From positions 29,533 to 38,718 of the forward strand of contig CAJUCB010000011.1 of NCBI GenBank assembly GCA_910584805.1: DNA of 9,186 nt. The letters run 5' to 3'. The notes under the pieces are model-generated. The model was given only the letters and a program-made list of their open reading frames with translations, did not search any database and was not told where the DNA came from. The position numbers and the translations under genes were made by a program. Below are positions 1 to 5,738 of this stretch, in pieces. The stretch comes from an uncultured Oscillospiraceae bacterium. GTDB taxonomy: Bacteria; Bacillota; Clostridia; Oscillospirales; Oscillospiraceae. Position 1 is the first letter of the stretch, and each line of letters opens with the position of its first letter.

Positions 1-92
1 AGGCAGAGATCATGCCCCACCTGCTGGCGGAGACCGCCGGCACCTGCAGCTTTTTACAACCCAGCGCCTGTGAGCAGAACAAGGAGGGATGA
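1..92 (+). CDS. sufC: 3' end of a sufC-like Fe-S assembly ATPase gene (partial)
   Basis: An open frame enters from the left edge (frame starting at base 3) and stops with TGA at 90-92, four bases before the next start. The visible tail contains AEIMPHLLAETAGTC. Clostridia-type SufC ATPases often end after the last strand of the ABC domain with a similar 'D/EEILPxLL...C' segment. None of the Walker or signature motifs are inside the window, so the call rests on this tail plus the tight spacing to a SufB/SufD-family gene. SufC is the ATPase that drives the SufB/SufD scaffold during iron-sulfur cluster assembly in the cytoplasm. It could be another gene that happens to precede the scaffold gene. 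Confidence 0.55.
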   Translation, partial: AEIMPHLLAETAGTCSFLQPSACEQNKEG

Positions 93-95
93 GCC

Positions 96-1019
96 ATGGC
101 AGAAAATAAGGTGGACCTGCGCCTCCTGCGGGAGGTGGCAGACCTGGAAGGCACCCCCAAGGGGGCCTATAACATCCGCAAGAACGGCAAGCTGCTCTCT
201 CGCAGCTCCAACGAGAACATTGAGATCGTCACCAAAGAGGACAAACCGGGCATCGACATCCACATCAAGCCCGGCACCAAGCGCCAGTCGGTACACATCC
301 CGGTGATCATCTCCGAGACGGGGATGGACGACCTGGTGTACAACGACTTCTTCATCGGGGAGGACTGCGACGTGGTGATTGTGGCCGGCTGCGGCATCCA
401 CAACGCCGGCAGCGAGGCCTCCAAGCACGACGGGGTCCACACCTTCTACATCGGGGCCCGGTCCAAGGTCCAGTATGTGGAAAAGCACTATGGCGAGGGG
501 GAGGGCACCGGCGAGCGGGTGATGAACCCCCAGACGGTGGTGTACCTGGAAAAGGACGCCTCCCTGCAAATGGACACCGCCCAGCTCCGGGGGGTGGACT
601 CCACCAAGCGCTACACCAAGGTGGTGGTGAAGGAGGGGGCCGAGGCGGTGCTCACCGAGCGCCTGCTCACCCACGGCCAGCAGAAGGCCACCTCCGAGAT
701 GGACGTGATCCTGGCGGGGAAGGACGCCACCGGCCGGGTGATCTCCCGCTCCGTGGCCCAGGATACCTCCGAGCAGGTGTTCTACCCCCGGATGATCGGG
801 GACGCCGCCGGGTTCGGCCACGTCCAGTGTGACTCCATCCTCATGGGGGAGGCAAAGATTCAGTCCATCCCCGCCATCACCGCCAACCACCCCGACGCCC
901 AGCTCATCCATGAGGCGGCCATCGGGCGTATCGCCGGGGACCAGATTCTAAAACTCATGACCCTGGGCCTCACCGAGGAAGAGGCGGAGGAGGAGATTTT
1001 GAATGGCTTCCTGCGTTAA
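96..1019 (+). CDS. Short SufB/SufD-family Fe-S cluster scaffold protein
   Basis: This 307-residue protein belongs to the SufB/SufD beta-helix family. The signature is the C-terminal segment HEAAIGRIAGDQILKL (about residues 272-287) followed by a 'GLTEEEAEEEILNGF' tail, the conserved end of SufB and SufD. It is much shorter than SufB (about 470-495 residues) and lacks the long N-terminal part. This fits the two-gene SUF arrangement of Clostridia and archaea, in which one B-type protein pairs with SufC. Cysteines occur only at 91, 99 and 245. I see no CGAHT-like motif corresponding to the cluster-assembly cysteine of E. coli SufB, so the ligands may differ. The start at 96 is set by AAGGAGG at 81-87, eight bases upstream. 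The gene lies 3 bases after the preceding stop and overlaps the next gene by 17 bases, so the three are probably one operon. The choice between sufB and sufD is not settled, so no symbol is given. Confidence 0.88.
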   Translation: MAENKVDLRLLREVADLEGTPKGAYNIRKNGKLLSRSSNENIEIVTKEDKPGIDIHIKPGTKRQSVHIPVIISETGMDDLVYNDFFIGEDCDVVIVAGCGIHNAGSEASKHDGVHTFYIGARSKVQYVEKHYGEGEGTGERVMNPQTVVYLEKDASLQMDTAQLRGVDSTKRYTKVVVKEGAEAVLTERLLTHGQQKATSEMDVILAGKDATGRVISRSVAQDTSEQVFYPRMIGDAAGFGHVQCDSILMGEAKIQSIPAITANHPDAQLIHEAAIGRIAGDQILKLMTLGLTEEEAEEEILNGFLR

Positions 1020-1476
1020 GGAGGGGCTGTTTTATGTGGGGGAGGACCCCCAGCTGGGGACCATCCGGGGCCTGGACCCCTGGGCGGTGGACAACGGCAT
1101 CCACCTGATCCGGGCGGAAAAGGACGCCGCCGAGGGGATTATGATGATCCGCAAGGGGAACCAGCAGCAGTACGGCAGTGTCCACGGGGGGATGCTCTCC
1201 GCCTTTGCCGACACCATCGCCGGCCACGCCCTGGTGCCCTATGGTTACATGTGCGTCACCCAGAGCTGCACCATGGAGTTTTTGAAACCTGCCACCGGGG
1301 CCTACCTCTTCTGCCGGGGCACCCCGGTGCGGGTGGGCAAGCGCAGCTGCGTGGTCTCCGTGGAGCAGCGCAACGACCAGGACGAGCTGGTGACTGTGGC
1401 CCTGTTCAACTTTGTGGTGGCCCAGAACATTGACCCCATCGTGGTGGAACCCAAGCACCCCGCCCTGAAATTCTAA
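1003..1476 (+). CDS. Hotdog-fold thioesterase, PaaI-like
   Basis: The 157-residue product carries the PaaI/4HBT hotdog signature HGGMLSAFADTIAGHA at residues 61-76. It has the HGG turn and Asp70 in the position of the usual catalytic acid. Next come a strand with 'SCTMEFLKPA' and a C-terminal 'VGKRSCVVSVEQRN...DELVTVALFNFVV', which matches the central sheet of the fold. Such enzymes hydrolyse acyl-CoA or other acyl thioesters, and the substrate here cannot be told. The start at 1003 lies inside the last codons of the scaffold gene, with GGAGGAG about 8 bases upstream (near 988-995), so translation is probably coupled. Why a thioesterase should follow SUF genes is unclear. It may simply share the promoter, which is outside the window. 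Confidence 0.85.
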   Translation: MASCVKEGLFYVGEDPQLGTIRGLDPWAVDNGIHLIRAEKDAAEGIMMIRKGNQQQYGSVHGGMLSAFADTIAGHALVPYGYMCVTQSCTMEFLKPATGAYLFCRGTPVRVGKRSCVVSVEQRNDQDELVTVALFNFVVAQNIDPIVVEPKHPALKF

Positions 1477-1491
1477 GAGGCTAGAGGCACG

Positions 1492-1521
1492 AAAAAAACG
1501 GAGCGGTGTCACACCGCTCCG
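1492..1521 (-). terminator. Rho-independent terminator of the small membrane protein gene
   Basis: A perfect 11-bp GC-rich stem (1499-1509 with 1511-1521) is followed, on the minus strand, by seven T residues (the A-run at 1492-1498). It lies 14 bases after the stop of the minus-strand gene at 1536-1748. On the plus strand the hairpin has no following T-run, so it would stop the convergent SUF/thioesterase transcript poorly. Confidence 0.8.
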
Positions 1522-1535
1522 CCTGGGGCATTGGC

Positions 1536-1748
1536 TTACATGCCCCACTCCTCATAGTCGTCAAATTCGTCGGAAAACTCCCCGCAGGAGCAGCAGCCAC
1601 ACATGGCCTGCTTCTTGGCCTGGACCTTGGCCAGCAGCCTGGCCAGGGCATCGGTGATCCGGTCGTAGTGGGCGATGACAAGGCAGATGACAGCGCCGAG
1701 GGCCAGGATCAGGGCGGCGAGCTTCAAGATCAATTTGGTCACATTCAT
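1536..1748 (-). CDS. Small single-span membrane protein with a Cys cluster
   Basis: The product is 70 residues: a hydrophobic N-terminal segment (about residues 4-27), an amphipathic basic stretch (about 28-48, ending VQAKKQA), the cluster CGCCSC at 50-55, and an acidic tail EFSDEFDDYEEWGM. The start at 1748 is chosen because GGGAGG (+ strand CCTCCC, near 1756-1761) precedes that ATG by about 7 bases. The longer open frame, to about 1820, would put the ribosome site inside the gene. The gene has its own promoter and terminator and stands between two plus-strand operons. I do not recognise a named family. The Cys cluster could bind metal or be redox-active on the cytoplasmic side, but that is speculation. 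Confidence 0.68.
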   Translation of the reverse strand: MNVTKLILKLAALILALGAVICLVIAHYDRITDALARLLAKVQAKKQAMCGCCSCGEFSDEFDDYEEWGM

Positions 1749-1791
1749 GAAAAAACCTCCCATACACGGTTGCATGATTTCCCTCGGCTGT

Positions 1792-1820
1792 GGTATAGTT
1801 AAAAAAATTCCAGAGGCCAA
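1792..1820 (-). promoter_or_regulatory. Sigma-A-like promoter for the small membrane protein
   Basis: On the minus strand TTGGCC (1815-1820) and TATACC (1792-1797) are separated by exactly 17 bases. They lie about 45 bases upstream of the start codon at 1748. The spacer contains a run of seven T residues. Both hexamers keep the most conserved positions. Confidence 0.5.
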
Positions 1821-1884
1821 GGGAGCGTATCCAGGGCAAACTTCAACGGGGGCGCAGGAAGTAAAGTCACTGGTTGCATAGTAT

Positions 1885-1912
1885 TTTACATGATAATGCG
1901 CAAAAATACAAT
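1885..1912 (+). promoter_or_regulatory. Candidate promoter of the asp23-fakA operon
   Basis: TTTACA (1885-1890) and TACAAT (1907-1912) are 16 bases apart in an AT-rich stretch that contrasts with the GC-rich genes on both sides. An alternative -10, TATAAA, starts at 1913 but is too far from this -35. Initiation would fall in the inverted repeat that begins at 1913. Confidence 0.45.
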
Positions 1913-1942
1913 TATAAAAGCGTATTTTTTTCCGCTTTTATA
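1913..1942. repeat. 10-bp perfect inverted repeat at the asp23 transcription start
   Basis: The arms TATAAAAGCG (1913-1922) and CGCTTTTATA (1933-1942) are perfect complements around a ten-base loop rich in T. The repeat directly follows the candidate -10 box, so it would cover the start point and the first transcribed bases. It is not followed by a T-run, which argues against an ordinary terminator. It may be an operator or a 5' mRNA hairpin. Confidence 0.6.
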
Positions 1943-1979
1943 TCCAACGCTTGAAAATAGGGAAAGGACGGATCAAGGG

Positions 1980-2330
1980 ATGCGGCTTCAAACGGAAAAA
2001 GGCGAGATCCAAATCAGCAGCGAGGTGTTCACCACCATCACCGGCGCGGTGGCCACCAGCTGCTTCGGCGTGAAGGGCATGGCCGCCCGGTCCAAGAAGG
2101 ATGGGCTGGTGCATCTGCTGCGCAATGAATCCATGTCCAAGGGTGTGCGGGTGGTCCAGCAAGAGGACGGCAGCGTTGCCATTGAGCTGCACATCATCGT
2201 GGACAACGGCGTGAACCTCAGCGCGGTGAGCGACGCCATCATGAGCGAGGTCCGTTACACCGTGGGGCGGATGACCGGCGCCCAGGTCAAGTCCGTGGAC
2301 GTCTATGTAGACTCCATGGTGGTGGACTAA
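1980..2330 (+). CDS. Asp23/YloU-family envelope stress protein
   Basis: The 116-residue product has the Asp23/YloU pattern. It opens with an 'ISSEVFTTITGAVATSCFGVKGMA' segment (about residues 11-34), followed by 'GVRVVQQEDGSVAIELHIIVDNGVNLSAVSDAIMSEVRYTV', and ends with 'VKSVDVYVDSMVVD'. Family members are small proteins of Gram-positive bacteria associated with the cell envelope and often induced by stress; their biochemical role is not well defined. The ATG at 1980 is chosen because family members begin close to this point. An in-frame upstream extension to 1890 would run through the promoter and inverted repeat and is composed differently. The ribosome site is modest (AAAGGA, about 12 bases upstream). 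The gene is 21 bases upstream of fakA, the same order as yloU-yloV in Bacillus. Confidence 0.88.
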   Translation: MRLQTEKGEIQISSEVFTTITGAVATSCFGVKGMAARSKKDGLVHLLRNESMSKGVRVVQQEDGSVAIELHIIVDNGVNLSAVSDAIMSEVRYTVGRMTGAQVKSVDVYVDSMVVD

Positions 2331-2351
2331 GAGTAAGGAGAGAATTGGGTT

Positions 2352-4022
2352 ATGGTACAGTCAGTTGACGGAAAGCTGCTGGCGCGGATGCTCATCCACG
2401 CCTCTGCCTCCCTGAATGCAGAGAAGCAAAAGATCAACGAGCTCAACGTCTTTCCCGTCCCCGACGGGGACACGGGCACCAACATGAGCTTGACCATCGG
2501 CACCGCCGCGGCGGAGCTGCAAAAGAAGGGCCCCACCACTGTGGGGGAGGCCGCCGCCATCAATGCCTCTGCCATGCTGCGGGGGGCCCGGGGCAACTCC
2601 GGGGTCATTCTCTCCCTGATCTTCCGGGGCTTCTCCAAGGCCATGAAGGACAAGGAGAGCATGGACGGCATCGACCTGGCCGACGGCCTCAACGCCGGGG
2701 TAGTGGCCGCCTATAAGGCGGTGATGAAGCCTGCGGAGGGCACCGTGCTCACCGTCTCCCGCCTGGCGGGGGACCGGGCTGGACGGGCGGCAGAGGAGAA
2801 CACTGCCTTTGAGTATGTGTTGGAGTCCGCCATCCTCCGGGGGGAGGAAGCCCTGGCGGATACCGTCAACCAGAACCCGGTGCTGAAAAAGGCCGGGGTG
2901 GTGGACGCTGGCGGCATGGGCTTCGTGACCCTCCTGAAGGGGATGCTGGATGAGCTCCGGGGTATCGCGGCCCCCACCGGGGAGGCGGAACCGGAGGCCA
3001 AGGAAAAAGCGGACTTTGCCGCCCAGAGCCTGGAAGAGATCACCTTCACCTTTGACACCGTGTTTATCGTCCGCAAGGATGGGAAGACTGTGGACTTGCA
3101 GCCCTTCCGGGACTATTTGAACAGCATTGGCGACAGCCTGGTGATCGGGGAGGACGACGAGGCCTTTAAGGTCCACGTCCACACGGACATCCCCGGCAGT
3201 GCCCTCAACGAGGCCCAGAAATACGGCACCCTAGAGCTGGCTAAAATTGAGAACATGCGCACCCAGGCGGAGGACCTAGCGGCAGGCCGCCAGGCCCAGA
3301 GCACCGACGATTTGGAGGCCGTCGAGGCGGAATTAGAGGGCCACGCGGCCCCGGAAGCGGCCAAGCGCTACGGCTTTGTGGCGGTGGCCGCCGGGGAGGG
3401 CTTGGCCAAGGTGTTCCACGATTTGGGGGTGGACGGGGTCATCAGCGGCGGCCAGACCATGAATCCGTCCACAGAGGATATTTTGAAGGAGATCAAAAAG
3501 ACCCCCGCCCAGGTGGTCTATGTGCTGCCCAACAACAAGAACATCATCATGGCCGCCCAGCAGTGCGTGGCCCTGGCGGAGGGCAAGGAGATCATCGTCC
3601 TTCAGGCCAAGACTGTGCCCCAGGGCATTTCCGCCATGATCGCCATGGACCTGGACGCGGAGCCCGGGGAGAATACTGCGGCTATGGAGGAGGCCATGGG
3701 CATGGTGACCACCATGGAGGTTACTTACGCCGCCCGGACCTCTACCTTTGACGGCCAGGACATCCAGGAGGGGGATTACCTCGCCCTGGTGGACAACCAG
3801 CTTTTCGCCACAGAGAAGGGCCTGGACGCCGTCCTGGACCGTCTGGCCCAGGAGGCCAAGAGCCGGGGCGGGGAGTTCATCAACATCTTCTATGGCGAGG
3901 GCGTGGAGGAGCAGGGGGCCCAGACGGCCCTGGAACGCTTCCAAGCTGCCTGCCCCGAGGCGGAGATCACCCTGCTCCGAGGGGGCCAGCCGGTGTACCA
4001 CTACCTGATTTCGGTGGAATGA
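2352..4022 (+). CDS. fakA: Fatty acid kinase catalytic subunit, DhaL/DegV-like (YloV/FakA)
   Basis: This 556-residue protein has the FakA architecture. An N-terminal DhaL (DAK2) domain spans about residues 8-205, with the Mg-ATP motif NVFPVPDGDTGTN at 32-44 (Asp38 and Asp40), 'RGARGNSGVI' at 77-86 and 'VVDAGGMGF' near 183-191. After a linker comes a DegV-like domain from about residue 339 to the end, containing 'GGQTMNPST' near 366-374 and 'YVLPNNKNI'. FakA phosphorylates fatty acids carried by FakB partners, giving acyl phosphate for phospholipid synthesis by PlsX/PlsY. No fakB is in the window. A ribosome site AAGGAGAG (2336-2343) precedes the start. The length matches the family and no key residue is missing. 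The final codons overlap the next start as ATGA. Confidence 0.93.
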   Translation: MVQSVDGKLLARMLIHASASLNAEKQKINELNVFPVPDGDTGTNMSLTIGTAAAELQKKGPTTVGEAAAINASAMLRGARGNSGVILSLIFRGFSKAMKDKESMDGIDLADGLNAGVVAAYKAVMKPAEGTVLTVSRLAGDRAGRAAEENTAFEYVLESAILRGEEALADTVNQNPVLKKAGVVDAGGMGFVTLLKGMLDELRGIAAPTGEAEPEAKEKADFAAQSLEEITFTFDTVFIVRKDGKTVDLQPFRDYLNSIGDSLVIGEDDEAFKVHVHTDIPGSALNEAQKYGTLELAKIENMRTQAEDLAAGRQAQSTDDLEAVEAELEGHAAPEAAKRYGFVAVAAGEGLAKVFHDLGVDGVISGGQTMNPSTEDILKEIKKTPAQVVYVLPNNKNIIMAAQQCVALAEGKEIIVLQAKTVPQGISAMIAMDLDAEPGENTAAMEEAMGMVTTMEVTYAARTSTFDGQDIQEGDYLALVDNQLFATEKGLDAVLDRLAQEAKSRGGEFINIFYGEGVEEQGAQTALERFQAACPEAEITLLRGGQPVYHYLISVE

Positions 4023-4756
4023 TGGGCAGAGGTTGGGCTGTCGTGGCCTTGTGCCTGCTGGTCCTGCTGTGCGCCTGCGGGACCCAGGAGGTGGGGGAGG
4101 AGGAGGATACACCACCGGCCACCCAGGAGCAGGCATCCAAACCCCTGGACACCTCCGTGATCCAGGGCAGGGAAGGGGAGCTGGACTTTGCGTTCTCCTT
4201 AGAGGATTGGATTGCCGCCTATAACGTCCAGTATCAGGAGGGCATGGGGGAGGCCTTGCTCACACCCCCAGAGACGTGGAGCAGCTTGCGTTTTGCCACC
4301 GCCCCCCATTCCCAGCAGGAGACGGTGTTCTATGAGTTTTTGGCAGATGAGCGGATGTTCAACCTGCCCACCATGACCGTGTATGTCCCCCAAGGGGGCA
4401 GCTGCGTCCAGGAGATCACGGTGAATTTTGACGACCACGACTACTCCGATGCCCTGTACGAGTTCTACCAGGAGCTGTGCTTCTATACCGTCAAGACCCT
4501 GCGGCCGGAGATGGAGGCGGAGCAGATCCGGGAGCTCTGCCAGGCCTTGGACGATGTGGCCTACGGGGAGCTGCGGTTAAACAAGCAGCGCTACGGCAGC
4601 GATGTGGTCCCGGTGCTGCTGTACCACAAAGACGGGGTGGGCTTTTATTCTCACTTTGCCTTAGGGGACTATGTGCGCCTGTGTGCCATCCCCGTGACCC
4701 AGGAGCGCTTGGCGGAGTACGCCCAGCAGGGGACAGAGCTCCGGGAACTTCCGTAA
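4019..4756 (+). CDS. Predicted lipoprotein of unknown function
   Basis: The 245-residue product starts with a lipoprotein signal: MMGRGW, a hydrophobic run through residue 17, and the lipobox L17-C18-A19-C20. Cys20 is the expected lipidated residue, followed by an acidic low-complexity linker (GTQEVGEEEDTPPATQ). The mature part, about 200 residues, is soluble and acidic; it includes 'TVYVPQGGSCVQEITVNFDDHDYS' and 'DVVPVLLYHKDGVGFYSH'. I do not recognise the domain. The start overlaps the fakA stop (ATGA at 4019-4022), so translation is coupled. A second ATG at 4022 is equally possible. It is the last gene of the operon, followed by a terminator. Being outside the membrane, its link to fatty acid activation is not obvious. 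Confidence 0.8.
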   Translation: MMGRGWAVVALCLLVLLCACGTQEVGEEEDTPPATQEQASKPLDTSVIQGREGELDFAFSLEDWIAAYNVQYQEGMGEALLTPPETWSSLRFATAPHSQQETVFYEFLADERMFNLPTMTVYVPQGGSCVQEITVNFDDHDYSDALYEFYQELCFYTVKTLRPEMEAEQIRELCQALDDVAYGELRLNKQRYGSDVVPVLLYHKDGVGFYSHFALGDYVRLCAIPVTQERLAEYAQQGTELRELP

Positions 4757-4767
4757 ATATGACACAG

Positions 4768-4815
4768 GGGCAGCCCAGAAACGCCAGCAATGGCCGCTTC
4801 CGGGCTGCCCTTTTT
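4768..4815 (+). terminator. Rho-independent terminator of the asp23-fakA-lipoprotein operon
   Basis: The arms GGGCAGCCC (4768-4776) and GGGCTGCCC (4802-4810) are perfect complements around a 25-base loop and are followed by TTTTT (4811-4815). The stem starts 11 bases after the lipoprotein stop. On the minus strand no T-run follows the stem, so it would not efficiently stop spoIIID transcription. Confidence 0.82.
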
Positions 4816-4857
4816 GTTATCTTCCCCCCAGGCGGTAAAATGGCCTTGGGGCAGACT

Positions 4858-5118
4858 TCATCCTTCGTTGCCGTCCCCTTTGTACTTTTTCCGGGTGGCG
4901 ATGCCGCCCCGGATGTGGCGCTCGGCCTTGTTGCGCTCCAAGACCTCCTTTACTTGGAGGTAGAGGGGCTTGTTGAAGGCGGGCAGCCGCTGGGACAAGT
5001 CCTTATGTACGGTAGATTTGCTGATGCTGAAACGTTTGGCCGCCATGCGGACGGTCGCGTTGTTCTCAATGATGTAAAGGGCCAGGTCGCAGGCCCGTTC
5101 TTCCATGTCAGTGCGCAA
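4858..5118 (-). CDS. spoIIID: Sporulation transcription factor SpoIIID
   Basis: The product matches SpoIIID closely. It has 'YIIENNATVRMAAKRFSISK' followed by 'STVHKDLSQRLP' (helix-turn-helix about residues 21-46), then 'VKEVLERNKAERHIRGGIATRKKYK', the basic C-terminal helix and tail that also contact DNA. SpoIIID acts in the mother cell, switching genes of the sigma-E regulon on or off before sigma-K. I prefer the TTG at 5118 (86 residues). It gives the N-terminal length of other SpoIIID proteins (seven residues before the EER segment position), and GGGGAG (+ strand 5128-5133) lies 9 bases upstream. The ATG at 5106 (82 residues) has no good ribosome site. A sigma-E-like promoter sits just upstream. 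Confidence 0.92.
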   Translation of the reverse strand: MRTDMEERACDLALYIIENNATVRMAAKRFSISKSTVHKDLSQRLPAFNKPLYLQVKEVLERNKAERHIRGGIATRKKYKGDGNEG

Positions 5119-5149
5119 GTGCCACCACTCCCCACATTGTCCGTGACAC

Positions 5150-5178
5150 ATACTATGTGGGTGGGGGTGGAAATATAC
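5150..5178 (-). promoter_or_regulatory. Sigma-E-like promoter of spoIIID
   Basis: On the minus strand GTATATT (5172-5178) and CATAGTAT (5150-5157) are 14 bases apart. The Bacillus sigma-E consensus is about KMATATT-N14/15-CATACAnT, so the -35 differs at one position and the -10 at two. The spacing and the ATATT and CATA cores are right. Transcription would start about 10 bases before the GGGGAG ribosome site, giving a very short leader. This agrees with mother-cell control of spoIIID. Confidence 0.6.
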
Positions 5179-5189
5179 AAAAAGTTCCC

Positions 5190-5231
5190 AAAGAAGGCCA
5201 GGACCGCAGGAAAACGGTTCTGGCCTTCTTT
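5190..5231. terminator. Strong hairpin terminator between spoVT 3' end and spoIIID
   Basis: A 17-bp stem (5190-5206 with 5215-5231, one G-T pair) has an eight-base loop. Its outer arm AAAGAAGGCC/GGCCTTCTTT supplies a T-rich end on both strands. On the minus strand it lies 45 bases after the stop of the recombinase-SpoVT frame. It therefore looks like the original spoVT terminator and insulates spoIIID from read-through. The spoIIID promoter begins right after it. Confidence 0.72.
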
Positions 5232-5276
5232 GCCAACTATGTCCCGGGGTGAGGAGCGGGGCCTGCCGGGTGGAGT

Positions 5277-5738
5277 TCAGGTCTCCATGTGCCGTCCCAG
5301 GAAGCCCGCAATGGTCTGGGCCAGCTTGTATTCGGACTCGTTGACGGCCACGGAATCCTTTTCGCTCAAAAAGGCCACGCAGCCCAACACGTCCCCCTCC
5401 GCCAGGATGGGGGCGGCGGTGGTGATGATATAGTGGTCGCTGTAATCGCTGGCTGGGAGCTGGGCCTCTCCCTCTTCATACTGATAGATCTGCCGGCCCT
5501 CCATGATCTGGGCCAGGGCCGGGGAGATGTTCTTGTCCGCCAGCTCCCGCTTGCCGCCGCCGGCTACGGAGAGGCAGGTGTCCCGGTCGGTGATGGTGAC
5601 CAGCTTGCCGGTGCTCTTGTAAAGGGATTCGCATAGCTGGGAGGAGAAATCCCCCAGGCCACCCATGAGGGAATATTTTTTGAACACCACGCCGCCGTCG
5701 CTGTTGGTGAAGATTTCTAAGGGGTCGCCCTCCCTGAT
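5277..5738 (-). pseudogene. spoVT: 3' part of spoVT, separated from its 5' end by the element
   Basis: Codons 570-722 of the recombinase frame correspond to SpoVT from IREGDPLEIF to its C terminus, including the whole GAF-like signal domain (about 151 residues in Bacillus, 153 here). SpoVT is an AbrB-type regulator of forespore genes under sigma-G. The missing piece is the N-terminal strand-helix part (the 'ATGIVRRIDDLGRVVIPKEIRR' region in the family, quoted from memory). It is not found elsewhere in this window. It is expected at the far end of the element. The part present has no frameshift or stop, which fits a reversible interruption better than decay. It uses the native spoVT stop codon. 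Confidence 0.82.

Noticed and set aside
54..911. 285-codon minus-strand open frame opposite the SUF scaffold gene
   Set aside because: It is the antisense shadow of a GC-rich gene: composition is dominated by His, Gly, Val and Leu, and it has no ribosome site or family signature.
1890..1979. N-terminal extension of Asp23 from an ATG at 1890
   Set aside because: It would overlap the promoter and inverted repeat, is AT-rich and unlike the family, whose members start near the ATG at 1980.
2361..3182. 273-codon minus-strand open frame opposite fakA (and a second one at 3333-4136)
   Set aside because: Both lie fully opposite a gene with clear DhaL/DegV motifs and have low-complexity translations typical of shadows.
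4829..4857. Weak hairpin CCCCAGGC/GCCTTGGGG as a spoIIID terminator
   Set aside because: The stem needs a bulge and no T-run follows it on the minus strand.
4477..5433. 318-codon plus-strand open frame across the lipoprotein end, terminator and spoIIID
   Set aside because: It crosses a terminator and runs antisense to spoIIID, with no recognisable motif.
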